A stretch of 9,736 nt of DNA. Source: JBDNFP01 sp041689775 (lineage in GTDB: Bacteria > Bacteroidota > Bacteroidia > Cytophagales > Spirosomataceae). Location of the stretch: assembly GCA_041689775.1 (NCBI GenBank), contig JBDNFP010000062.1, positions 1 through 9,736 of the forward strand, read 5' to 3'. How positions within the stretch are numbered: the stretch's first letter is position 1; every line of letters begins with the position of its first letter. Positions 1 to 6,322 of the stretch are shown in pieces. A model generated the notes under the pieces. That model saw nothing but the letters and a program-made list of their open reading frames with translations. It was not told where the DNA came from and did no database searches. The position numbers and the translations under genes were made by a program.

Positions 1-140
1 ATGGCTGCTGGATGTGCTCAGAAAAATGAATGATCCCAGCTACGAGGGCAAGTTCTCCGACCTGCTGCCCCATCGATGGAAAAATACCAATTCCTAATGA
101 CTGATTAAATTTGTAAGTAGGGGGATGACCGGTTGCTTAC
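1..140 (+). mobile_element. IS66-family insertion sequence, right end (partial)
   Basis: Only the 3' end of the element lies in the window. It contains the C-terminus of the transposase (2-97), a short non-coding stretch, and a terminal sequence GGGGATGACCGGTTGCTTAC (121-140). Its complement starts GTAAG, and IS66-family ends characteristically start 5'-GTAA (established knowledge). The boundary at 140 is supported independently: from 141 onward the frame encodes cyclase-family residues. IS66 elements usually duplicate 8 bp of target, so GATCAGAT (141-148) is the predicted right copy; the left copy would lie outside the window. Confidence 0.75.
2..97 (+). CDS. IS66-family transposase, C-terminal fragment (runs off left edge)
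   Basis: The frame starting at position 2 is open from the window edge to a TAA at 95-97 and encodes about 31 residues. It begins WLLDVLRKMND and ends DLLPHRWKNTNS. This matches the usual end of IS66 transposases (the short IS66 C-terminal element), where a helix of the type W-L-x-D-V-L-x-R is followed by a few residues and L-L-P-x-x-W. The DDE catalytic core would be upstream, outside the window. The stop lies 43 bp before the presumed IS end, a normal spacing. Whether the element is intact cannot be judged from here. Confidence 0.7.
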   Translation, partial: WLLDVLRKMNDPSYEGKFSDLLPHRWKNTNS

Positions 141-653
141 GATCAGATACCCCTCGAAAATCTGACGGGCGATGCTATTATAATTGATGTTTCGGACAAA
201 GCCTTGACCAATCCGGATTACCAGATCACCGTGGAAGATATAGTGGCTTGGGAAATGATCAATGGACCTATTGACGATCATTCGATCGTTTTATTCCGGA
301 CCGGGTATGGTACTCTATACCCCGACGCGAAAAAATACTTAGGCACCGATGAGCGAGGCGCAGAAGCCGTGGCTAAACTTCATTTCCCGGGAATTAAGCC
401 TACCACAGCGGAATGGCTCACCCAAAATCGTAAAGTAAAGGCCGTAGGAATCGATACCGCCAGCATTGACTTTGGCCAGTCGAAGGACTTTAAGACCCAC
501 CAGACTTTTTACAGGTTCAATATTCCGGGTTTTGAGAATGTAGCCAACCTAGACAAATTACCCGCAAAAGGTGCGTATGTGGTGGCCCTCCCGATGAAGA
601 TAAAGGGCGGAAGTGGTGCCCCACTTAGAATTGTTGCTTGGTTACGAAATTGA
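141..653 (+). pseudogene. Cyclase / kynurenine formamidase-like protein, 5'-truncated by the IS66 insertion
   Basis: The frame is open from the IS end (141) to TGA at 651-653, about 170 residues. Upstream of a possible TTG start at 204 it still reads family-like sequence (DQIPLENLTGDAIIIDVSD), so the TTG is not the natural start and the gene has lost its 5' part. The retained part has the cyclase-family C-terminal hallmarks: VGIDTASIDFGQSKDF, a His in KTHQTFY, the Glu in PGFENVANLDKLP, and a closing ALPMKIKGGSGAPLRI. The family's metal-binding HxGTHxD motif lies in the missing N-terminal part, so any residual product should be inactive. Intact relatives are metal-dependent hydrolases acting on N-formylkynurenine or cyclic amide/ester substrates; the specific substrate cannot be told here. 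Base composition resembles the neighbouring host genes, so the cyclase is probably native and the IS the intruder. Confidence 0.8.
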
Positions 654-725
654 TTATTCGTGCCTTTGGGTAGCCTAACCAATCAATTGGGAGGACGTTA
701 TCCCAAGAAAATGATCCGTGGGCTG

Positions 726-777
726 AAAAATATAATTCCCCAGCTGTGTGTATGCGTAACCGGGGAATTATATTTTT
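726..777. terminator. Bidirectional intrinsic terminator between convergent genes
   Basis: AAAAATATAATTCCCC (726-741) is perfectly complementary to GGGGAATTATATTTTT (762-777), with a 20-nt loop. The A-rich left arm and T-rich right arm give a U-tract in either direction. It sits 72 bp after the cyclase stop and 9 bp after the thioesterase stop (minus strand), so it can serve both convergent genes. Confidence 0.75.
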
Positions 778-786
778 ACGTCTACC

Positions 787-1641
787 TCAATCCCTGGTCC
801 GAATCAAGCCCTCCTGAACCACCGAAGCAACCAGCTGCCCATCCTGCGTAAAGACATTACCCCGGGTGAAGCCGCGGGCATTTGAGGCACTGGGGCTATC
901 GAGGGCATACAACAGCCACTCGTCAATCCGAAAGGATCGGTGGAACCACATAGCGTGGTCAAGGCTAGCAAGGAAGAGTTCGTTGGGCTTTATTTTATCC
1001 CAGTGGGGCAAGGTAGCCGTTGTGAGTAGGTTATAATCAGACGCATAGGCCAAGATTGTTTGATGCACCCGGATATCATCTGGTAGCTGTCCCTTTGCTT
1101 TAATCCACACGTGGCGGAATGGTGCATATCCTTTACCCGACATTGGATTCAATTTTTCGACGGGACGAAATTCCAGCGGACGGGGAAAAGTAAGGCTACG
1201 GTAAATCTCGGGAGCCGCCTCTTTGAACACTTCGGCCAGCTTCTCGTCCGAAACCAGCATGTCTGGCGAAGGCACATTCGGCATACTAATCTGATGGTCC
1301 ATCCCCTCCTGCACCGACTGGAAGGAAGCCCCCATACTAAAAATAGGAGTACCTTTTTGGATAGCTACCACGCGTCGAGTGGTAAAGCTCCCCCCGTCAC
1401 GAATACGATCCACATCATAAATGATCGGTTGTGAAATATCCCCAGCCAAAATGAAGTAGGCGTGCATGGAGTGAACTAACCGTCCTTCGGGTACCGTATT
1501 ATAGCAGGCGTGGAGCGCTTGGGCCAACACCTGTCCACCAAAAACCCGTTTCCAGGGCGACTTATAATTTTCTCCCCGAAAAATATTTTCTTCTATTTTT
1601 TCGAGATGTAATAAATCAATTAATTCCTGAGCATTATCCAT
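787..1641 (-). CDS. tesB: Acyl-CoA thioesterase II (TesB-like)
   Basis: The 284-residue product hydrolyses acyl-CoA to free fatty acid and CoA in the cytoplasm, probably with broad chain-length range. It has the double hotdog architecture. The first hotdog runs about residues 10-110, with FGGQVLAQAL (35-44), HAYFILAGD and the conserved VDRIRDGGSFTTRRVVA strand. The second runs about 175-284, with HQTILAYASD, SLDHAMWFHR and VASVVQEGLIR. By alignment to E. coli TesB (286 residues; catalytic Asp204, Thr228, Gln278), the triad is Asp202, Ser226 and Gln276; Ser for Thr is common in the family. I chose ATG at 1639-1641. The frame is open for 60 further codons upstream, but that extension overlaps rluF and is low-complexity, while the start used here gives the family's length. 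It lies 106 bp downstream of rluF on the same strand. Confidence 0.93.
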   Translation of the reverse strand: MDNAQELIDLLHLEKIEENIFRGENYKSPWKRVFGGQVLAQALHACYNTVPEGRLVHSMHAYFILAGDISQPIIYDVDRIRDGGSFTTRRVVAIQKGTPIFSMGASFQSVQEGMDHQISMPNVPSPDMLVSDEKLAEVFKEAAPEIYRSLTFPRPLEFRPVEKLNPMSGKGYAPFRHVWIKAKGQLPDDIRVHQTILAYASDYNLLTTATLPHWDKIKPNELFLASLDHAMWFHRSFRIDEWLLYALDSPSASNARGFTRGNVFTQDGQLVASVVQEGLIRTRD

Positions 1642-1710
1642 ATAAGCTATGTGTTTATTCTGATTGGAAAGATAAGTACTATAATGAACTGACTTTAAGC
1701 AGCCAAGTTT

Positions 1711-1722
1711 AATCAATTGATT
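1711..1722. promoter_or_regulatory. 12-bp perfect palindrome in the rluF-tesB spacer
   Basis: AATCAATTGATT is a perfect palindrome 69 bp upstream of the tesB start and 25 bp after the rluF stop. It could be an operator or simply AT-rich chance; no matching half-sites of a known regulator were recognised. Confidence 0.2.
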
Positions 1723-1747
1723 GGTATTGATATTCGTCGCGGATACG

Positions 1748-2533
1748 CTAATCGACGTCGTCATCGTCATCGTCATCCTGACCGAAAAAAGATCCCTCCT
1801 CGGTCTTAGTGGATGTCTCAATGGCTTCGTTGATGGTACGCATTTCCCCAGCGGTAAGGTTTCTCCACTTCCCCACCGAAAGTCCTTCCAGAGTTACGTT
1901 CATAATCCGCACTCGTTTGAGCCGGGTAACCGAGTACCCGAGGTAAGTGCACATCCGGCGTATCTGCCGGTTGAGTCCCTGCGTAAGGGTGATTGTAAAT
2001 ACGTATCTACTCTCCTGTTTTACAAAACACTTCTGGGTCACGGTATCTAAAATAGGCACTCCATTCCGCATTTTATTAATAAAATCAGCCGAAATAGGTC
2101 GGTCAACCGCTACTTCGTACTCTTTTTCGTGCTGATTTCCAGCTCTTAATATCTTATTGACGATATCTCCGTCACTCGTCAAAAAAATCAGTCCTTCGGA
2201 AGGTTTGTCGAGTCGACCAATCGGAAAAATACGTTCCGGATGACGAATAAAGTCAATAATGTTCCCTTTTATATGCCGTTCGGTGGTGCAAGTAATCCCC
2301 ACCGGTTTGTTGAAAACCAGGTAGATATTCGACTTTTTACCACTGTTAATTAATTTACCATCAACTTTTACTTCATCGCTTCGGGTGGCCTTATCACCCA
2401 AAACAGCCAACCGACCATTCAGGGTCACCTTCTCTTGTTCGATCAGCTTATCGGCCTCCCGACGGGAGCAAAAACCCGTTTCACTTATAAATTTATTCAG
2501 TCGAACCGACGGAATATCAGCAGCATTATTCAT
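1748..2533 (-). CDS. rluF: 23S rRNA pseudouridine synthase, RluB/RluE/RluF group (RluF-like)
   Basis: The 261-residue product isomerises uridine to pseudouridine in RNA; E. coli RluF modifies U2604 of 23S rRNA. An N-terminal S4 RNA-binding domain (about 9-57) begins VRLNKFISETGFCSRREAD. The catalytic domain carries FNKPVGITCTTE (74-85), the catalytic Asp109 in IGRLDKPSEGLIFLT, and GLNRQIRRMCTYLGYSVTRL (186-205), which distinguish this group from RluA/RluC enzymes. TCTTE and LIFLT resemble RluF more than RluB, so the symbol is a best match. The tail is odd: after SFFGQ it runs seven consecutive Asp (253-259), then VD. The start ATG at 2531-2533 lies 50 bp after the GH25 stop, consistent with co-transcription. 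Confidence 0.88.
   Translation of the reverse strand: MNNAADIPSVRLNKFISETGFCSRREADKLIEQEKVTLNGRLAVLGDKATRSDEVKVDGKLINSGKKSNIYLVFNKPVGITCTTERHIKGNIIDFIRHPERIFPIGRLDKPSEGLIFLTSDGDIVNKILRAGNQHEKEYEVAVDRPISADFINKMRNGVPILDTVTQKCFVKQESRYVFTITLTQGLNRQIRRMCTYLGYSVTRLKRVRIMNVTLEGLSVGKWRNLTAGEMRTINEAIETSTKTEEGSFFGQDDDDDDDVD
1757..1777. repeat. Asp-coding trinucleotide tract at the rluF 3' end
   Basis: Seven consecutive Asp codons, mostly alternating GAC/GAT (GTC and ATC on the plus strand), form a short imperfect hexanucleotide repeat immediately before the stop. Tracts like this change length by slippage, which here would only lengthen or shorten an acidic tail. Confidence 0.7.
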
Positions 2534-2583
2534 TTCAGTAGGGTTCTCAGCTTATAGTCAAGTTCACGCGTCCATCCATTTGC

Positions 2584-3384
2584 TTATTTTGCGACCTCTT
2601 CCCACTTTTCCGGCTCGTGCAAAAAAACATTAAAATCCACAAATCCCCTAATGCCATCAACGTAACCTTTTTCGCTATGTTGCCAGAACAGCACTTTGGC
2701 ACTTTCGGCCAAATCATTTAAATGGGCTTTGGAGTAACCCGCGAGCCACAAAGGATAGTCATCAAAATTTCCGGCAATATATTTCCGGTAAAAATGCTCA
2801 TTGACATAAATAATGGGCCGTACACCATAGTGCTTTTCAATTAGTGTCAGCCAGTTCCGGACTCCTTTAATAATAATCTCATCGGATTTCCCCGCCGCTA
2901 CTTCCAGATCAAGCACGGGTGGTAAGTCTCCTTTCTGCATTTTTACAGTTTTTATAAAGTGGACCGCCTGATCGTTGGAGTACACCCGAGGGTTATAAAA
3001 ATGGTAGGCTCCTCGTTTGATTCCCACTTTTCTGGCCTCTTTCCAGTTACGTTCAAACTGCCGGTCGAGGTGGGAGGCACCTTCGGTTGCCTTGATGTAT
3101 ACAAAATCGATCTTAACGTTTTCTGATTGTACTTTTTTAACCTTTTCCCAGTCAACAAGCGCGTTGTGATGGGATACGTCAATTCCATGGAGCGAATAGC
3201 GTAGCGGTAGGCGAATACCGAATTTCTGCACGAAGGTCCACTCGTTCTCGTTCCGATAACTAAACCAGAAAATCAATAAACCAATAAGGAGGGCTGTCCC
3301 ACCCAAAATAGCCCAACCCTTGGGTGGTAAAGGCTTTTTCGGAGGCTGACCCGATGATGCTGAATGTTGTTTTTTTGCGGTCAT
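2584..3384 (-). CDS. GH25 muramidase (lysozyme-like), membrane-anchored
   Basis: The 266-residue product should cleave the N-acetylmuramic acid to N-acetylglucosamine bond of peptidoglycan. A Lys/Pro-rich cytoplasmic N-terminus (1-23) precedes one transmembrane segment (about 24-42), so the enzyme is probably tethered in the inner membrane facing the periplasm. The GH25 barrel starts at HGIDVSHHN (66-74, Asp69) and continues with FVYIKATEG, GAYHFYNP, PPVLDLE (Asp159 and catalytic Glu161), YPLWLAGY and FWQHSEKGYVDGIRGFVDFNVF (Asp250). All acidic residues expected in the active site are present, so it should be active. No other Met precedes the barrel, so ATG 3382-3384 is the only plausible start. 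That start lies just 16 bp past the peroxiredoxin terminator stem. It is first in a likely GH25-rluF-tesB operon. A role in cell-wall remodelling is inferred. Confidence 0.9.
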   Translation of the reverse strand: MTAKKQHSASSGQPPKKPLPPKGWAILGGTALLIGLLIFWFSYRNENEWTFVQKFGIRLPLRYSLHGIDVSHHNALVDWEKVKKVQSENVKIDFVYIKATEGASHLDRQFERNWKEARKVGIKRGAYHFYNPRVYSNDQAVHFIKTVKMQKGDLPPVLDLEVAAGKSDEIIIKGVRNWLTLIEKHYGVRPIIYVNEHFYRKYIAGNFDDYPLWLAGYSKAHLNDLAESAKVLFWQHSEKGYVDGIRGFVDFNVFLHEPEKWEEVAK

Positions 3385-3390
3385 TGGTCT

Positions 3391-3428
3391 GCAAAAATAG
3401 AAAAGCCGCTCTAAAAAGAGCGGCTTTT
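3391..3428 (-). terminator. Intrinsic terminator of the peroxiredoxin gene
   Basis: AAAAGCCGCTCT (3401-3412) pairs perfectly with AGAGCGGCTTTT (3417-3428) around a 4-nt loop. On the minus strand the stem is followed by CTATTTTTGC (3400-3391), a U-tract. It lies 23 bp after the peroxiredoxin stop and just before the GH25 start. Confidence 0.9.
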
Positions 3429-3451
3429 TCGATAATTTATGGCTTTTTCTG

Positions 3452-4087
3452 TTATTTATTGGGTTGCGGGGTGTAGCGCAAATAGGGCTTTACTACCTTC
3501 ACTCCCTTAGTAAACTTCTTTTGGGCATCCTCCGTACTGATGGATGGAACCACGATAACGTCATCGCCATCCTCCCAGTCGGCGGGCGTAGCTACCGAAT
3601 AATCTGCTGTCAATTGCAATGAATCAATCACCCGTAATATCTCGTGGAAATTACGACCCGTTGAAGCAGGATAGGTTAAGGTAAGCTTAATTTTCTTATC
3701 AGGACCAATAATAAAGACCGAACGAACGGTTGATTTCTCGCTTGCGTTCGGGTGAATCATATCGTACAGCTCGGCTACTTTACGGCCTTCATCCGCAATG
3801 ATCGGAAAATTCACTTCTACCCCGTTGACCTCATTAATATCGGGAATCCAGCGGTTGTGCGAGTCCAGATCATCAACGCTCACTGCGATAACCTTTACTC
3901 CCCTTTTCTCAAAATCGCCTTTAAGTAGGGCCGTTTTACCAAGTTCGGTAGTACAAACCGGTGTAAAATCGGCGGGGTGTGAAAAAATCAATCCCCAACT
4001 GTCTCCCAACCATTCGTGGAACTTAATGGGGCCTTGGGTAGTATTCGCTTCAAAATCCGGGGCAATATCTCCTAATCTAATTGACAT
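3452..4087 (-). CDS. 1-Cys peroxiredoxin (Prx6 group)
   Basis: The 211-residue cytosolic product reduces hydrogen peroxide and organic hydroperoxides. The active site is FSHPADFTPVCTTELG, with peroxidatic Cys45, Thr42 and His37 in the Prx6-type HPADFTPVCT context; Arg122 in STVRSVF completes the usual site. Cys45 is the only cysteine in the protein, so there is no resolving Cys and it is a true 1-Cys enzyme needing an external thiol. The C-terminal Prx6 extension is present (DYSVATPADWEDGDDVIV, about 162-179, and KVVKPYLRYTPQPN at the end), and length is normal for the group. The start ATG at 4085-4087 gives MSIRLGDIAPDFEANT. It has its own terminator. A candidate promoter and a spaced direct repeat lie upstream, so it probably forms its own unit. 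Confidence 0.95.
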   Translation of the reverse strand: MSIRLGDIAPDFEANTTQGPIKFHEWLGDSWGLIFSHPADFTPVCTTELGKTALLKGDFEKRGVKVIAVSVDDLDSHNRWIPDINEVNGVEVNFPIIADEGRKVAELYDMIHPNASEKSTVRSVFIIGPDKKIKLTLTYPASTGRNFHEILRVIDSLQLTADYSVATPADWEDGDDVIVVPSISTEDAQKKFTKGVKVVKPYLRYTPQPNK

Positions 4088-4116
4088 AATTTATATTTGT
4101 TTTGTGTGTTATGGAA

Positions 4117-4150
4117 TAAATCTATCTATTTTGTAGACTACTAACACAAA
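4117..4150 (-). promoter_or_regulatory. Candidate Bacteroidota-type promoter of the peroxiredoxin gene
   Basis: On the minus strand TTTG (4150-4147) is followed after 22 bp by TAGATTTA (4124-4117), 29 bp before the ATG. Bacteroidota primary promoters use a -33 TTTG-like and a -7 TAnnTTTG-like element with a spacer near 19-21 bp. The -7 element differs at its last base and the spacing is slightly long, so this is only a candidate. Confidence 0.3.
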
Positions 4151-4159
4151 GGTGAAACA

Positions 4160-4190
4160 TTTCATTCCTGCTTTCTGTGACTTTCATTCC
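4160..4190. repeat. Spaced 9-bp direct repeat upstream of the peroxiredoxin gene
   Basis: TTTCATTCC occurs at 4160-4168 and again at 4182-4190, 22 bp start to start, about two helical turns. It lies just upstream of the candidate promoter, a position suiting an activator binding the same face of the helix. The regulator is unknown. Confidence 0.3.
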
Positions 4191-4211
4191 AAAAAAATAA
4201 AAATTTTACAA

Positions 4212-5357
4212 TTATCTGATGCCGAAGGATACGTATACTACTTTCCTATAATCGTCTTTTTCATACAGGATTCCGATGTGGCCATTTCGCGGTTGAACCA
4301 AATCTGAATAAGCAGACGAACCCGAGTCAACGACTTTAAAAACCTGCCAACTCTTGCCGTCATCGGTACTAGTATATAGCGTAAGATTTTCACGCTTGGT
4401 AGTATTATTTAGATTTGAAAAAAATAAAGCACTTTTCTTTCTTGACGCTTTTGCGCTTAAAATACTACCCTCGCATACCGGATCAGGTAGTTGAGTTTCG
4501 ACCTGAGCCTTTTCCCAAACCGCACCTCCAGTCGTACTTCGGGTAGTTAGCCGGTATTTCTGATCACCCGATTGATTACGCATATTCATCAGTACTGAGC
4601 CATCAGAGAGCTCGGCCGCAGTGCTCTCGTTACTGCCGGGGTATTCTACAACGTTTGAAAGCTTCCAGGTAGCACCGTGGTCATCTGAATAGAACGCGTG
4701 GGCATGGTAGTCACGAAATTCTTTTTGGGGTGGTCCCTCTGAGTGATTAGCTGGCACCAAAAGACGTCCCTGGTACTTCCCCTTCGTTAGCTGTAAACCG
4801 TGTCCGGGCGTGTTGGCGTACGATCTCCAATCTTCCTTAAAGGTATAAGATTGATTAGATTGTGGGTTGTTGGGCCGGTGGACAGAAGTAGTAATAGTAA
4901 TGGGTATAGTCCAGGTTTGTCCGTTATCCGTAGAAGTAATGTACAACACTTCCCTAACTCCTTCACCCTCCCGGTTGGCCTGCTCAGAAGCATTTCCGGT
5001 GTTATAAATCAGAAAGATTCGGCCTTTGGGGTAGTTCGGATCTAGCAGATCTACAATTGGGGTTGGATTACCCGCTTGTAGGGTAGTGTTACTGGCTACT
5101 ACTCGAAGCGCTCCCCAAGTCTTACCGTTATCACTACTCACTTTCTGCACAATATCAACATCTCCAAAATCGCCACAATTAGTGACTCTACCTTCCGCAA
5201 AAGCGAGCAGAGTACCATTCGGCGCTTTTATGATGGCAGGGATTCGAAAACACGTATACCCTCCCTCCCCATTTTCAAAAACCGTACTCGGTTGGGCGGA
5301 TAAATTGGCGTAGCAAAAAAACAATAAAAGTATTCCTAGTAAGCGATGGAGTAGCAT
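4212..5357 (-). CDS. Exo-alpha-sialidase, GH33 (exported)
   Basis: The 381-residue product should release terminal sialic acids from glycoconjugates. A signal peptide (about 1-21, hydrophobic core LLGILLLFFCYA, cleavage after LSA) predicts export. The six-bladed beta-propeller is recognised by YTCFRIPAII (34-43), which provides the first Arg of the carboxylate-binding triad (Arg38). Four Asp boxes follow: SSDNGKTW (74-81), STDNGQTW (142-149), SDDHGATW (224-231) and STDDGKSW (330-337). Arg260 (MNMRNQ) and Arg322 (TKRENLTL) complete the triad. Tyr350 (SSAYSDLV) is the likely nucleophile, paired with a Glu in NESTAAEL (244-251), and an Asp in FGDVDIV (63-68) the likely acid/base. All key residues are present, so it should be active. 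No type IX secretion C-terminal domain is seen and no sialic-acid catabolism genes are nearby, so nutrient scavenging is inferred only. The start ATG (5355-5357) gives a complete signal peptide. Confidence 0.93.
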   Translation of the reverse strand: MLLHRLLGILLLFFCYANLSAQPSTVFENGEGGYTCFRIPAIIKAPNGTLLAFAEGRVTNCGDFGDVDIVQKVSSDNGKTWGALRVVASNTTLQAGNPTPIVDLLDPNYPKGRIFLIYNTGNASEQANREGEGVREVLYITSTDNGQTWTIPITITTSVHRPNNPQSNQSYTFKEDWRSYANTPGHGLQLTKGKYQGRLLVPANHSEGPPQKEFRDYHAHAFYSDDHGATWKLSNVVEYPGSNESTAAELSDGSVLMNMRNQSGDQKYRLTTRSTTGGAVWEKAQVETQLPDPVCEGSILSAKASRKKSALFFSNLNNTTKRENLTLYTSTDDGKSWQVFKVVDSGSSAYSDLVQPRNGHIGILYEKDDYRKVVYVSFGIR

Positions 5358-5385
5358 TGATACAGAAAGTTTATTATCTGATAAG

Positions 5386-5406
5386 TAGCTATTAGCTTGT
5401 AGCTGT
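5386..5406. repeat. Three tandem 7-bp repeats upstream of the sialidase gene
   Basis: TAGCTAT, TAGCTTG and TAGCTGT follow one another exactly, each sharing TAGCT, 29-49 bp before the sialidase ATG. The position suits a regulator site or 5'-leader element, but the run is short and may be chance. Confidence 0.25.
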
Positions 5407-5720
5407 TACCTTTTTGTAAATATTTGATATATAGAACATTAGCCAGTAATTTGACTAAATTAATAATACAAACTAATTATGCACTAGTATTTAAGGCCGA
5501 ATTAGGTATTTCCTACTAGAATTTCTTTGGAAATTGGGCTAGCGATACGTTACAGCAATACTCAATGAATAGGGGGATACATTCCAAAGACGCCTCCACA
5601 CTCCTCATAGGCACTACCATATCTACTCTATCTCTTTTGAACAACTACTACTCGCCCCTCACCCACTATGGATGGCCTACTGTAAAGGCTATACGCTGCT
5701 ACTTAGGGCCGTCAGCCAAG
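5407..5720. other. AT-rich spacer without a convincing gene
   Basis: The sialidase promoter must lie in the left part, but I see no clear promoter pair. AATTTCTTTGGAAATT (5520-5535) forms only a 6-bp stem. A plus-strand frame opens from about 5565 without recognisable protein features until it enters the transposase-like relic at about 5721. Confidence 0.5.
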
Positions 5721-6075
5721 CTACCGAGTCTTCCAAAATCCGCTGATGCGTTAGACTAGGTATATTCTATCCTGAATGAAACCTTCTCACCAGATAAGGC
5801 ACGGTACATCAAGATCTTGCTAACTATAGAATTTAGTTGGCAAAAAATTAGATTGCAAAAAAAGAAACTACACCAACTATTGTTTGGCTCAAGGCCTTAA
5901 AGAACTATCCAGCGAAGTATTTGGAAAGAATAGTATCAGTAAAAATGAGGCTGCTTCGGAAGAAAATTTTATTAATTCCCTTCCGAAACAGCCTCACAAA
6001 CCAAAACCTCTAACTTTAACCCGTTTTTCAAATGGAAAATCCAGCTATCTGAAAATGGGAAGTTTCCCCACCTGA
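5721..6075 (+). pseudogene. Possible IS66-type transposase N-terminal relic (frameshifted)
   Basis: Reading LPKSADALD, one in-frame stop (5757-5759), then VYSILNETFSPDKARYIKIL and on to KKKLHQLLFGSR (to about 5894), the sequence resembles the N-terminal leader of IS66 TnpC proteins: a coiled-coil-like helix ending in a basic run and an LFG-S motif. The frame then shifts, and the second frame continues LKELSSEVFGKNSISKNEAA to LPKQPHKPKP and stops at 6073-6075. This matches the layout of TnpC after LFGxxSEKL: an acidic/Ala-rich linker followed by a Lys/Pro-rich linker. At least one stop and one frameshift (about 5886-5897) break it, and no DDE core or IS ends are found. The identification rests on motif layout only; it may be an unrelated relic. 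Confidence 0.35.
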
Positions 6076-6089
6076 TTTACTCAAAACTC

Positions 6090-6314
6090 TTACTTGGGTA
6101 ATTGCTCCCGGATGACAGAAAAGCTATCATTAAATTTATTCGCAGTATTATTCATCAGTACATTTTGGTATATGAATCTTGAATCAGACCCTGTTCCAAT
6201 ATAATTTACCTTACCATCCAAGTTGATATCTGCTACGTTATAGTGTGATGGTTTTAGATTTTTCATAATTTCTGATTTGATTATGTTGTGATAACGGGCA
6301 ATAGTGTCTGCGAA
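6090..6314 (-). pseudogene. C-terminal fragment of a surface protein with a dockerin-like calcium loop
   Basis: The minus-strand frame is open from a stop at 6315-6317 to TAA at 6090-6092, about 74 residues, beginning FADTIARYHNIIKSEIMKNL. An internal ATG (6264-6266) would give 58 residues without a signal peptide. The core YNVADINLDGKVNYIGTGSD carries the D-x-N-x-D-G-x-V pattern of EF-hand/dockerin loops, followed by SRFIYQNVL and a tail ending REQLPK. This matches the C-terminal module of many large Bacteroidota surface proteins, usually two copies with a G-N-D-R-type motif after the loop. Here only the tail of a first copy and one whole copy remain. It lies just downstream of the short module-A protein but in a different frame, which suggests the remains of one larger gene. 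Confidence 0.6.
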
Positions 6315-6322
6315 TTAATGAC

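Noticed and set aside
660..851. 63-residue open frame on the plus strand
   Set aside because: It runs through the terminator hairpin and into the antisense of the thioesterase 3' end; no protein features.
1111..1434. 107-residue plus-strand frame
   Set aside because: Antisense shadow of the well-supported thioesterase coding sequence.
1642..1821. 60-codon N-terminal extension of the thioesterase
   Set aside because: It overlaps the rluF 3' end, contains a low-complexity MTMTMTT run from the Asp tract in another frame, and the shorter start gives the TesB length and alignment.
1721..2135. Plus-strand frames opposite rluF
   Set aside because: Antisense shadows of a conserved enzyme; no family features.
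4800..5313. Plus-strand frames opposite the sialidase
   Set aside because: Antisense to a gene with all catalytic residues and four Asp boxes.
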